Source: Mycolicibacterium lacusdiani
Lineage (GTDB): Bacteria; Actinomycetota; Actinomycetes; Mycobacteriales; Mycobacteriaceae
Assembly (NCBI RefSeq): GCF_021916785.1
Contig: NZ_JAKCFC010000003.1
Coordinates: 434,001-498,000, forward strand
Direction of reading: 5' to 3'
DNA length: 64,000 nt
Each line of letters starts with the position of its first letter. The first letter of the stretch is position 1. Of the stretch, positions 41,896 to 50,608 are shown one piece after another. The position numbers and the translations under genes are program-made. Below the pieces are notes generated by a model. The model saw only the letters and a program-made list of their open reading frames with translations. It had not been told where the DNA came from and searched no databases.

Positions 41896-43131
41896 ATGCG
41901 CACGGAGAAGCGGGACGAAACGGTCGACCTCGACGCGTACGCGCCCGAACTCGGCGCCGACCGGGTCCCGGCGGTCGCCGGCGGCGCGCTGCTGGCCCTC
42001 GCCGTGGTGCTCACCGCGCTGAACCTGCGGCCCGCGGTGACGAGCGTCGCTCCCCTCCTCGGCGAGATGCGCAGCGACCTCGGGGTCTCCGCGACGTGGG
42101 CCGGGCTGCTGACCACCCTGCCCGCGCTGTGCTTCGCCGCCGCAGGCCTCGCCGCGCCGTGGCTCTCGTCGCGGATCGGCCTGGGCCGCACCATCTCGAC
42201 CGCACTCGTGGCGCTGACCGCGGGGCTGGCCCTGCGGGTCGTCGACGGGCCCCACCTCGTCCTCGGCGCGACGCTCATCGCCTGCGCGGGCATCGCGCTG
42301 GTCAACGTCCTGATCCCAGTCGTCATCAAGGGCTCGTTCCCCGCCCGGGTGGGTCTGATGACCGGCATCTACACCGCCGCACTGCAGGGCGGCGGGGCGC
42401 TGGGCTCGGCGGTCACGCCCGGCCTCGAGGAACCGCTCGGCGGCTGGCGGATCGCGCTGGCCGCGTGGGCGGTCGTGGCCTTCGTCGCGCTGCTCGCCTG
42501 GATGCCCGCGTCGCGGCGGCACGGCGACACCTGGGCCGCGAGCACCGCGCCGACCGGCCCGCGACGCTCGCTGCTGCGGAACAAGCTGGCGTGGACGGTC
42601 ACGCTGTTCTTCGGATGTCAGGCGTTCATGGCCTACATCGTCATGGGCTGGCTGCCCGAGATCTTCATCGACAACGGCATCGGCAAGACCGACGCCGGCC
42701 TGCTGGTCGGGCTGACGTCGCTGATCGGCGTGCCGATCGCGCTGGTGATCTCGCCGCTGGCCGCGCGCAAGCCGAGCCAGAGCGGCTGGGTCGTCGCCCT
42801 CGGCCTGCTCGGGATGACCGGCGCCGTCGGCCTGATGCTCGCGCCCGGCGCGGCGCCCATCCTGTGGAGCGTGCTGATCGGCGTCGGCATGAGCGCGTTC
42901 TCGATGGCGTTGGCGATCATCGCCCTGCGCGCCCGCAACGCCGAGGACACCGCGCAACTGTCCGGCATGGCACAGGGATTGGGCTACCTCATCGCGGGCA
43001 CCGGCCCCTTCCTGTTCGGCCTGCTGCACGACGTCACGCACGGCTGGACGGTGCCGTGGCTGATGTTCCTGGCGGTGTACGTCGTGCAGATCGTGGCGGG
43101 TGCATTCGCCGGGCGCGCGCGGTACGTCTAG
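41896..43131 (+). CDS. CynX/NimT-type MFS transporter
   Basis: A 411-residue inner-membrane protein with about 12 hydrophobic helices. LTALNLRPAVTSVAPLLGEMR at the first helix, LPALCFAAAGLAAPWLSSRIG and RVGLMTGIYTAALQGGGALGS are hallmarks of the CynX/NimT/YeaN branch of the major facilitator superfamily, whose members move cyanate, nitroimidazoles and other small compounds. The true substrate is unknown. The ATG at 41896 follows a short leader (TAGCAGG). It is divergent from the GntR regulator, and the next gene, an ECF sigma factor, starts 21 bp after its stop. Confidence 0.88.
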   Translation: MRTEKRDETVDLDAYAPELGADRVPAVAGGALLALAVVLTALNLRPAVTSVAPLLGEMRSDLGVSATWAGLLTTLPALCFAAAGLAAPWLSSRIGLGRTISTALVALTAGLALRVVDGPHLVLGATLIACAGIALVNVLIPVVIKGSFPARVGLMTGIYTAALQGGGALGSAVTPGLEEPLGGWRIALAAWAVVAFVALLAWMPASRRHGDTWAASTAPTGPRRSLLRNKLAWTVTLFFGCQAFMAYIVMGWLPEIFIDNGIGKTDAGLLVGLTSLIGVPIALVISPLAARKPSQSGWVVALGLLGMTGAVGLMLAPGAAPILWSVLIGVGMSAFSMALAIIALRARNAEDTAQLSGMAQGLGYLIAGTGPFLFGLLHDVTHGWTVPWLMFLAVYVVQIVAGAFAGRARYV

Positions 43132-43152
43132 CTCACTCGGCAGAATGATCGG

Positions 43153-44424
43153 ATGTCCACCGCGTCCGCCCCTTCGGGAGTGCAGCCGACCGTGGATGCC
43201 GTGTGGCGGATGGAGGCGGCCAAGATCGTCGCCACGCTGACCCGCCTCGTCGGTGACGTCGGGCTAGCCGAGGACCTCGCCCAGGAAGCGCTCGTCGACG
43301 CACTCGAGCAGTGGCCCACCACCGGCGTGCCGCGCAACGCAGGCGCCTGGCTGACCACCGTCGCCAAGCGCAAGGCGATCGACGGGTGGCGCCGTCTGGA
43401 CCGCCAGGACGCCAAGTACGCGGCGCTGGCCCGCGACCTCGAGACCACGCACGACGAGGCGTGGGACCCCGACCGCATCGACGACGACGTGCTCCGGCTG
43501 ATCTTCATCTCCACCCACCCGGTGCTGTCGCGGGAGAACCAGATCGCATTGACCCTGCGGGTCGTCGGCGGCCTGACCACCGAAGAGATCGCGCGGGCGT
43601 TCCTCGTGCCCAAGGCGACCATCGCCCAGCGCATCGTCCGGGCCAAGAAGACCCTCGGCGACGCCCGGGTTCCGTTCGAGGTGCCGGATCCCTCGGAGTA
43701 CCCCCGGCGACTGTCGGCGGTGCTCGGCGTCATCTACCTCGTCTACAACGAGGGCTACTCCGCCTCGTTCGGCCGGCGTTGGATCCGCGACGAATTGTGC
43801 ACGGAGGCATTGCGTCTGGGCCGCGCGCTGGCGGCGCTGGTGCCCGAGGAGCCCGAGGCGCACGGCCTGGTCGCGCTCATGGAGTTCCAATCCTCGCGGT
43901 TCGCCGCGCGATCGGGGCCCGACGGCACGCCCGTCCTGCTGGAGCACCAGGACCGCGCCGCGTGGGACCGGGCTCAGATAGTGCGCGGCGTCGCCGCCCT
44001 GGAGCGGGCCTCGATGGCGTTGCAGCGCAAGGGAACCGGGTGGGGCACGTACGCACTGCAGGCCGCGCTGGCCGAATGCCATGCCGTCGCCCCGACCGCG
44101 GCCGACACCGACTGGGCGCGCATCGTCGCGCTGTACGACGGGCTGCTGCGGATTGCGCCTTCACCGGTGGTCGAACTGAACCGCGCCGTCGCGGTGGCGA
44201 TGCACTCCGGCCCCGGTGACGCCCTGACCCTCGTCGACGACATCAGCGGGCTCGAGGGCTCCTACCTGTTGCCCAGCGTGCGGGGCGAACTGCTCGCCCG
44301 ACTGGGCCGCGACGATGAGGCCGCTGCCCAGTTCGACGTCGCCGCCACGCTGACCACCAACGATGCCGAACGAGAGGTCTTGCAGGGCAAGGCCGCTCGC
44401 GCACGCAGAGAGAAGACGTCATGA
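43153..44424 (+). CDS. ECF sigma factor of the ECF42 type with TPR-like C-terminal extension
   Basis: The protein has 423 residues. Sigma region 2 is about 20-85 (LTRLVGDVGLAEDLAQEALVD, WLTTVAKRKAIDGWRR) and region 4 about 130-185 (LSRENQIALTLRVVGGLTTEE, VPKATIAQRIVRAKKTL). There is a long C-terminal part of about 230 residues with YLVYNEGYSASFG, LVALMEFQSSRF and ELNRAVAVAM, characteristic of ECF42. That extension is needed for activity in studied members, and no anti-sigma factor is encoded nearby. Partners are DGPF proteins; the one here lies at 38618. The gene is followed by a HAD gene with a 4-bp ATGA overlap. Confidence 0.9.
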   Translation: MSTASAPSGVQPTVDAVWRMEAAKIVATLTRLVGDVGLAEDLAQEALVDALEQWPTTGVPRNAGAWLTTVAKRKAIDGWRRLDRQDAKYAALARDLETTHDEAWDPDRIDDDVLRLIFISTHPVLSRENQIALTLRVVGGLTTEEIARAFLVPKATIAQRIVRAKKTLGDARVPFEVPDPSEYPRRLSAVLGVIYLVYNEGYSASFGRRWIRDELCTEALRLGRALAALVPEEPEAHGLVALMEFQSSRFAARSGPDGTPVLLEHQDRAAWDRAQIVRGVAALERASMALQRKGTGWGTYALQAALAECHAVAPTAADTDWARIVALYDGLLRIAPSPVVELNRAVAVAMHSGPGDALTLVDDISGLEGSYLLPSVRGELLARLGRDDEAAAQFDVAATLTTNDAEREVLQGKAARARREKTS

Positions 44425-45113
44425 CGCAGTCCGAAACCCGCGCGGTGCTGTTCGACTTCTCCGGGACGCTGTTCCGGCTCGAGGAGGACGACAGCTGGTT
44501 CGACGACATCCTGGTCAACGAGAAGGTGGTCGACGAGCACGTCCGCGCCGAGTTGATGTACCGGCTGACCGCGCCGACGGGGCGGCCGGTCGAGATGTCC
44601 GACGAGCAGTACCGCAGCTGGGCCAATCGCGACCTCCAGCCGCACCTGCACCGCGAGGCCTACCTGCACGTGATGCGCGAGTCCGGGCTCACCGACGATC
44701 ATGCCGAGCAGCTCTACGCCCGCACCGTCGACCCGTCGTACTGGGTGCCCTACCCCGACACCGCCGAGGTGCTGCAACGCCTGCGGCGGGCCGGCATCGC
44801 CGTCGGCGTCGTGTCGAACATCGCGTGGGACATCCGGCCGACGTTCCGCAGCCTCGGCGTGGAGGAGCTGGTCACCGAATTCGTGCTGTCGTTCGAGGTG
44901 GGCGCGGTCAAGCCGACCCCGGAGATCTTCAACACCGCGCTGTCGCGTCTCGGGGTGGACGCCGCCGATGCGCTGATGGTCGGGGACAGCGAGGAGGCCG
45001 ACGGTGGCGCGCTGGCCGTCGGATGCCGATTCGCGCTCGTCGACCCGCTGCCGACCACCGAGCGACCCAACGGCCTGCTCGAGGCCGTGACGGGTGCAGG
45101 CGTCGAGGTCTAG
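44421..45113 (+). CDS. HAD-superfamily hydrolase with altered motif I
   Basis: A 230-residue HAD-fold protein. Motif I reads VLFDFSGTLF: the nucleophile Asp is present, but the second Asp of the phosphatase DxD is replaced by Ser, which is the pattern of dehalogenase-like rather than phosphatase members. Motif II is VVSNIAWD, motif III Lys is in GAVKPTPEIF and motif IV is MVGDSEEADGGAL. The cap is a long helical insert (about 20-105). ATG 44421 overlaps the sigma factor stop, so it is co-translated with it. Substrate unknown. Confidence 0.85.
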   Translation: MTQSETRAVLFDFSGTLFRLEEDDSWFDDILVNEKVVDEHVRAELMYRLTAPTGRPVEMSDEQYRSWANRDLQPHLHREAYLHVMRESGLTDDHAEQLYARTVDPSYWVPYPDTAEVLQRLRRAGIAVGVVSNIAWDIRPTFRSLGVEELVTEFVLSFEVGAVKPTPEIFNTALSRLGVDAADALMVGDSEEADGGALAVGCRFALVDPLPTTERPNGLLEAVTGAGVEV

Positions 45114-45116
45114 CCT
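45111..45116 (+). promoter_or_regulatory. Leaderless -10 box of the Ddn-like gene
   Basis: TAGCCT, which includes the HAD stop codon, is followed by 7 nt and the ATG at 45124. Confidence 0.45.
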
Positions 45117-45123
45117 TCCAAAC

Positions 45124-45600
45124 ATGGCCGACGGCAACCCAACCCCGCCCTGGTGGCTCAAGCCGATGAACAAGGTCTTCATGACCGTGATGAAGCTGGG
45201 TGTCTTCGGGAACTCGAATGGCGGGGGCCCCGTGATCCTCACCGTGCCCGGCCGCAAGACCGGCAAGCCGCGCCCGACGCCGATCACGCCGATGGTGGTC
45301 GACGGCACCCGCTACGTGGTTGCGGGTTTCCCCGGGGCGGATTGGGAGCGCAACGCTCGCGCGGCCGAAACTGCGACGCTGACGACCGGCAAGCGTCGCG
45401 AAACGGTCCGGATGGTCGAGTTGTCGGCCGACGACGCCCGTCCGCTACTGCGGCAATTCCCCACGCTGGTACCGACCGGAGTCAGCTTCATGAAGCGTTC
45501 GGGCCTGGTCACCGGCGGCACGCCCGACGAGTTCGAAGCCCTCGCCGGGCGATGCGCGGTGTTCCGATTCGATCCGGTTACAGGTGCGGGGCGTTCTTGA
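45124..45600 (+). CDS. F420-dependent nitroreductase/quinone reductase (Ddn family)
   Basis: A 158-residue split-beta-barrel protein of the deazaflavin-dependent family. LKPMNKVFMTVMKLGVFG at the N-terminus is followed by the F420-contacting block LTVPGRKTGKPRPTPITPM, then FPGADWERNARA. Ddn and relatives use reduced F420 to reduce menaquinone or nitroaromatics. The physiological substrate here is not shown, but menB being almost next to it makes a quinone plausible. The ATG at 45124 fits a leaderless start. The last 23 bp overlap the convergent lipoprotein gene. Confidence 0.85.
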   Translation: MADGNPTPPWWLKPMNKVFMTVMKLGVFGNSNGGGPVILTVPGRKTGKPRPTPITPMVVDGTRYVVAGFPGADWERNARAAETATLTTGKRRETVRMVELSADDARPLLRQFPTLVPTGVSFMKRSGLVTGGTPDEFEALAGRCAVFRFDPVTGAGRS

Positions 45601-45853
45601 TCGGCTCGTCCTGCTTGCCCGCGGTCTGACAGTAGGTCGACACGGCGAGCCGGGTGCCCGTGACCTCGAGCGACGCGGGTTCGGCGCCCTTCTCGTCCTT
45701 CAGCATCTTGTTGATGGCCTCGTTCTGGGTCTTCTCATCGGCACCCACGAAGTCCTTGCACGGGGTGTCGCCACCCTGAACCGACGGCGAGCATCCGACC
45801 AGCATCAGTCCGGCAGCAATACCGGACACCAACACACCAGTTACGCGCTTCAT
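45578..45853 (-). CDS. Small lipoprotein
   Basis: A 91-residue exported lipoprotein. GGAGA lies 8 nt before the ATG at 45853, and the signal peptide KRVTGVLVSGIAAGLMLVGC has lipobox Cys21. The mature part has two cysteines (DTPCKDFVGADEKTQNEAINK and STYCQTAG) and resembles the small acid-chaperone-like HdeA pattern (CxDFxxxDExxQ), which is weak evidence only. Its 3' end overlaps the Ddn-like gene by 23 bp on the opposite strand. It shares an upstream region with menB, divergently. Confidence 0.75.
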   Translation of the reverse strand: MKRVTGVLVSGIAAGLMLVGCSPSVQGGDTPCKDFVGADEKTQNEAINKMLKDEKGAEPASLEVTGTRLAVSTYCQTAGKQDEPIKNAPHL

Positions 45854-45945
45854 CGTCGTCTCCTTCATCGTGGCGCGCTGAGCACGCCGTTGCGGGGCTT
45901 CTCTACCCCTGGGCGAGCGCTGCGAAACTCGTCGACGTCACGCTC

Positions 45946-45951
45946 TACAGT
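45946..45951 (+). promoter_or_regulatory. Leaderless -10 box of menB
   Basis: TACAGT is followed by 6 nt and the GTG at 45958. No Shine-Dalgarno is present. Confidence 0.55.
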
Positions 45952-45957
45952 CGTTCC

Positions 45958-46872
45958 GTGAGCTCAGACAACCCGTTCGACCCGTCTCTGTGGCAACCCG
46001 TGCCGGGCTTCGAACTCACCGACATCACCTATCACCGGCACGTCGTCGACGGCGTCCGCAAGCCGACCGTCCGCATCGCGTTCGACCGTCCTGAGGTGCG
46101 CAATGCGTTCCGGCCGCACACCGTCGACGAGCTGTATCGCGTCCTCGACCACGCACGGATGTCATCGGACGTCGGGGTGATCCTGCTGACCGGCAACGGG
46201 CCGTCGGCCAAGGACGGTGGGTGGGCATTCTGCTCCGGCGGCGATCAGCGGATCCGGGGCCGTACCGGCTATCAGTACGCCTCCGGTGAGACCGCGGACA
46301 GCATCGACCCGGCCCAGGCAGGCCGGTTGCACATCCTCGAGGTGCAGCGGTTGATCCGGTTCATGCCCAAGCCCGTGATCTGCCTGGTGAACGGCTGGGC
46401 CGCCGGTGGCGGGCACTCGCTGCACGTGGTGTGCGACCTGACGCTGGCCAGCCGCGAGCACGCGAGGTTCAAGCAGACCGACGCCGACGTGGGCAGCTTC
46501 GACGGCGGTTACGGCAGCGCCTACCTGGCCCGACAGACCGGCCAGAAGTTCGCCCGGGAGATCTTCTTCCTGGGCCGCCCATACACCGCCGAGCAGATGC
46601 ACGCGATGGGTGCGGTCAACGAGGTCGTCGACCACGCCGACCTCGAGAAGGTCGCGCTGGAATGGGCCCACGAGATCAACGGGAAGTCGCCGCAGGCAAT
46701 CCGGATGCTGAAGTTCGCGTTCAACCTGCTCGACGACGGGCTGGTCGGCCAACAGGTGTTCGCAGGCGAGGCGACGCGCCTGGCCTACATGACCGACGAG
46801 GCCGTCGAGGGCCGCGACGCCTTCCTGGAGAAGCGCGACCCCGACTGGTCCAAGTTCCCCCGCTACTTCTAG
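45958..46872 (+). CDS. menB: 1,4-Dihydroxy-2-naphthoyl-CoA synthase
   Basis: A 304-residue crotonase-fold enzyme that cyclises o-succinylbenzoyl-CoA to the naphthoquinone precursor. The CoA oxyanion-hole segments are FCSGGDQRIRG and VNGWAAGGGHSLHVVCDLTLA. DADVGSFDGGYGSAYLARQ is the MenB-specific active-site block, and the C-terminal FLEKRDPDWSKFPRYF that closes the neighbouring subunit is intact. It matches Rv0548c. The GTG at 45958 follows a leaderless promoter. Its TAG stop is part of a family B palindrome, from which the next gene appears to start. Confidence 0.96.
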   Translation: MSSDNPFDPSLWQPVPGFELTDITYHRHVVDGVRKPTVRIAFDRPEVRNAFRPHTVDELYRVLDHARMSSDVGVILLTGNGPSAKDGGWAFCSGGDQRIRGRTGYQYASGETADSIDPAQAGRLHILEVQRLIRFMPKPVICLVNGWAAGGGHSLHVVCDLTLASREHARFKQTDADVGSFDGGYGSAYLARQTGQKFAREIFFLGRPYTAEQMHAMGAVNEVVDHADLEKVALEWAHEINGKSPQAIRMLKFAFNLLDDGLVGQQVFAGEATRLAYMTDEAVEGRDAFLEKRDPDWSKFPRYF

Positions 46873-46924
46873 CGATTCGTGGAGGATTTCCTGCGGTGAG
46901 CGCAGGTGAGACTCCACGAATCGC
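46870..46924. repeat. Stop-linked palindrome, family B copy 3
   Basis: It begins with the menB TAG stop. GCGATTCGTGGAG (46872-46884) pairs perfectly with CTCCACGAATCGC (46912-46924). The centre is CTGCGGTGAGCGCAG. The GGAGGA within an arm and the GTG in the centre could serve as ribosome binding site and start codon for the next gene. Confidence 0.82.
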
Positions 46925-47399
46925 ACAGGAAGGTACTGCCATCGAAGCGACACTCACCCGATGGGCGATCGGGATCCTCGGTGCGTCGATCGTCGTGGTC
47001 GCGACCGTGGCGCCCTGGTTCGCGGCGTACGGCGTGGCCGGGTACGCCGAGATGGCCGGGTGGGGCGCATGGCGCCGGACCGGCGAGGTCGACGCCAGCC
47101 TGCGTCCGCTGCCGCTGGCGGTGCTCGTCTACCTGACGGCGGGGCTGACCATCTGGGGTGCGGTGCGGCCGGCGTTCGGCGCCTCGGTGATCGGCGCCAT
47201 GGCGACGTTCGGCGTCGGCCTGCTGCCGCTGATGCTGCTGCCGGTCGTCGACCGGCACGCCCCTGGCCGCGACGCGGTGGGCGTGGAGGTCGCTTCGGCG
47301 ACGACGACGGTCATCGGGCTCGCGGTCGTCCTGGTCATCGTGTCGTGGATTGGCTACGCGCGCTGCGTGTTACGCCCCGCGCCGCGCGCAGGGGCATGA
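46896..47399 (+). CDS. Four-helix membrane protein
   Basis: The protein has up to 167 residues. Hydrophobic helices are visible in LGASIVVVATVAPWFAAYG, LPLAVLVYLTAGLTIWGAV, FGASVIGAMATFGVGLLPLML and TTTVIGLAVVLVIVSWIGYA. There is no recognisable domain. The start is a puzzle. The only canonical in-frame codon is the GTG at 46896 inside the palindrome after menB, with GGAGGA 9 nt upstream. A second good site, AGGAAGG, sits 7 nt before an ATC codon (IEATLTRWA) near 46939. The gene is followed by a GNAT gene with ATGA overlap. Function unknown. Confidence 0.7.
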   Translation: MSAGETPRIAQEGTAIEATLTRWAIGILGASIVVVATVAPWFAAYGVAGYAEMAGWGAWRRTGEVDASLRPLPLAVLVYLTAGLTIWGAVRPAFGASVIGAMATFGVGLLPLMLLPVVDRHAPGRDAVGVEVASATTTVIGLAVVLVIVSWIGYARCVLRPAPRAGA

Positions 47400-47986
47400 C
47401 CAGCCGGGCCTGGCACACTCGACCGGTGCCCGGACGAACGCTGACCGCGCTGCGCATCGACGCCGGCGACGTCGTGCTGCGCAAGGCCCGCGACTCCGAC
47501 CGCGACGCGATCATCGCCCACGCCAGCGACCCCGAGGTACGCGCGCACCTCGGCGGCGCGCAGTCGCGGCACGACGTCGCGCGCGATCTCGACGAGGTCG
47601 GGGTGAGTGCGGTGACCGGCTCGCCCGGGGCCTACCTGATCGCCGACAAGGCATCCGACGCCTTCGTTGGGACGATGTCGCTGACCCGTCGCGGCGTGCA
47701 CCACCCCGGCCACATCAGCCCCGACGGCGAGGAACTCGAACTCGCCTACACGCTGAGCCCGCGGGCCTGGGGTCGGGGCTGGGCGTTCCAGGCCGCCACC
47801 GCGGTACTGCGGGCGGCCGCTGCAGAGCTGCCCGACGAGCCCGTGATCATCGTGACGCACAGCGCCAACGCCAGGTCGCTCAGCCTGGCCCGCCGGCTCG
47901 GCTTCGAGCCCGCGATGACGTTCTCCGAGCACGGTGTCCGGCAGACGCTCGCGGTGGTGAATCTGCGCGAGTTCACGCGGGCCTAA
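47396..47986 (+). CDS. GNAT family N-acetyltransferase
   Basis: A 196-residue acetyl-CoA-dependent acyltransferase of the RimJ/RimL-like branch. VLRKARDSDRDAIIAHASDPE is the first strand and helix, the substrate loop has ELELAYTLSPRAWGRGWAF with the acetyl-CoA pyrophosphate loop R-G-W-A, and SANARSLSLARRLGFEP is the C-terminal signature. The acceptor is unknown. ATG 47396 overlaps the stop of the membrane protein gene (ATGA), so the two are coupled; a GTG at 47426 is an alternative start. Confidence 0.85.
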   Translation: MTSRAWHTRPVPGRTLTALRIDAGDVVLRKARDSDRDAIIAHASDPEVRAHLGGAQSRHDVARDLDEVGVSAVTGSPGAYLIADKASDAFVGTMSLTRRGVHHPGHISPDGEELELAYTLSPRAWGRGWAFQAATAVLRAAAAELPDEPVIIVTHSANARSLSLARRLGFEPAMTFSEHGVRQTLAVVNLREFTRA

Positions 47987-47997
47987 GCTCGGTGCCC

Positions 47998-48876
47998 GTG
48001 ACCAGGAACCCGTTGCGCCGCCTGTCCGACAGCCTGCTGCTGGCCAGCATGCGCCCGCCGTTGACCGCCCAGCTGCTCGCGCCGCGACGCGACATCGACC
48101 TGACCGGCAAGCGCATCCTCGTCACCGGGGCGTCGTCGGGGATCGGCGAGGCGGGTGCCCGCAAGCTGGCGGCCGCCGGGGCCAAGGTGATCGTGGTCGC
48201 GCGCCGCAGGGACCTGCTCGACGCCGTGGTCGCCGACGTCACCGCGGCAGGCGGGGACGCGACCGCGATCGACTGCGATCTGTCCGATCTCGACGCCGTG
48301 GATGCCCTGGTGGCCGACGTCGACGAGAGGTTCGGCGGGGTGGACGTGCTGATCAACAACGCGGGCCGCTCGATCCGGCGACCGCTGGCCGAGTCGCTGG
48401 ACCGGTGGCACGACGTCGAGCGCACGATGACCCTGAACTACTACTCGCCGCTGCGGCTGATCCGCGGCTTCGGACCTGGCATGCGCGAGCGCCGCGACGG
48501 TCACGTCATCAACGTGTCGACCTGGGGCGTGCTGAGCGAGTCGTCGCCGCTGTTCGCCGTCTACAACGCGAGCAAGGCCGCGCTGACCGCCGTGAGCCGG
48601 GTCGTCGAGACCGAGTGGGCGGCCGACGGCGTGCACTCCACGACGCTGTTCTATCCGTTGGTGAAGACGCCGATGATCGCTCCCACGCGGGCCTACGACG
48701 GCGTGCCGGGCCTGAGCGCCGACGAGGCGGCCGACTGGATGGTGACCGCGGCGCGCAACCGTCCGGTGCGCATCGCCCCGCGGATGGCGATGACCGCTGA
48801 CTTCGTCAACACGTTCGCGCCGGGCGCCGTGGACGCCGTCATGAAGCGCCAGCGGGTCCAGCCGACCAGCGGTTAG
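47998..48876 (+). CDS. Short-chain dehydrogenase (Rv0547c-like)
   Basis: A 292-residue SDR with an unusual N-terminal hydrophobic/basic lead (RNPLRRLSDSLLLASMRPP). The cofactor motif TGASSGIGEAGARKL, NNAGRSIRR and VYNASKAALTAVSR (catalytic Tyr/Lys) follow. It matches Rv0547c in size and in its place near menB. The substrate is probably a lipid or ketone but is not determined. The GTG at 47998 lies 8 nt after TAAGCT, a slightly long leaderless spacing. The gene ends 32 bp before the ABC exporter, with the IdeR-like box between. Confidence 0.88.
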   Translation: MTRNPLRRLSDSLLLASMRPPLTAQLLAPRRDIDLTGKRILVTGASSGIGEAGARKLAAAGAKVIVVARRRDLLDAVVADVTAAGGDATAIDCDLSDLDAVDALVADVDERFGGVDVLINNAGRSIRRPLAESLDRWHDVERTMTLNYYSPLRLIRGFGPGMRERRDGHVINVSTWGVLSESSPLFAVYNASKAALTAVSRVVETEWAADGVHSTTLFYPLVKTPMIAPTRAYDGVPGLSADEAADWMVTAARNRPVRIAPRMAMTADFVNTFAPGAVDAVMKRQRVQPTSG

Positions 48877-48880
48877 TTAG

Positions 48881-48899
48881 TTAGGTTAGGCATGCCATA
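48881..48899. promoter_or_regulatory. IdeR-like iron box upstream of the ABC exporter
   Basis: TTAGGTTAGGCATGCCATA matches the IdeR/DtxR consensus TTAGGTTAGGCTAACCTAA at 14 of 19 positions, the left 11 perfectly. It overlaps CATACT (48896-48901), a likely -10 element 7 nt before the GTG at 48909. Binding of IdeR would block this promoter when iron is plentiful. Confidence 0.5.
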
Positions 48900-48908
48900 C
48901 TCGCTTGC

Positions 48909-49855
<947 letters not shown>

Positions 49856-49859
<4 letters not shown>

Positions 49860-50608
49860 GCGCGCTGGCCGCCCTGACCCAGCGGTCGGTGCTCGGCACG
49901 CTGCGCGACGGCGATCTGATCTTCGCGATCGGTGGTCCGGTCGCGTTCTTCGTGTGCTTCGACATCACGTTGCGCAACGTCGTCGACATCGAAGCCACCG
50001 GGGCCTCCTCTTACCCGCAGTACATCCTGCCGGTGATCGTGGTGCAGGCCATGATCTTCACCGCGATGACGACCGCGGACCGCGCGGCGCGAGACAACCT
50101 CAGCGGCATGGGAATTCGGCTGCGCAGCCTCCCGATGACGTCGCTGGTGCCGGTGACGGCGCGGATGCTCTCGGCGTTGATCCGTGCCACCGCGTCGCTG
50201 GCCGCGGCGGTCGCCGTCGGCTACGCGTTCGGCTTCCGGTTCCAGGGCGACGTCGTCGACGTGTTCGGGTTCTGCGGCATCGCCCTGCTGCTGTCGCTGG
50301 CCCTGTCGCTGGGCGCCGACGCGCTCGGCTCGGTGTCCACGAACGCCGAGGCAGCCGGGCAGACCCTGCTCATCCCCCAGCTGCTGCTGGTCATGCTGTC
50401 CACCGGCATCGCGCCGGCATCGGCGTTCCCCGGCTGGCTCGGCTGGTTCGTCACGCGGCAGCCGGTGTCGCAGATCGCCCAGACGCTGCGCGAACTCGCC
50501 AAGGGTCAGGTGACGACTGCTGACCTGCTGCTGGGCCTGGCGTGGTGTGCCGGACTGCTGACGCTTTTCGGCGGCATCGCGGTCCGGATGCAAAGGAGGG
50601 CCCCGTGA
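49856..50608 (+). CDS. ABC exporter permease 1, DrrB-like
   Basis: A 250-residue ABC-2 type membrane subunit with six predicted helices. After an amphipathic N-terminus (ALTQRSVLGTLRDGD) come FAIGGPVAFFVCFDITL, a conserved ARMLSALIRATAS region and LLIPQLLLVMLSTGIAPAS. GTG 49856 overlaps the ATPase stop and GTGA also joins it to the next permease, so all three are coupled. It likely forms a heterodimer with the next gene product. Substrate unknown. Confidence 0.87.
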
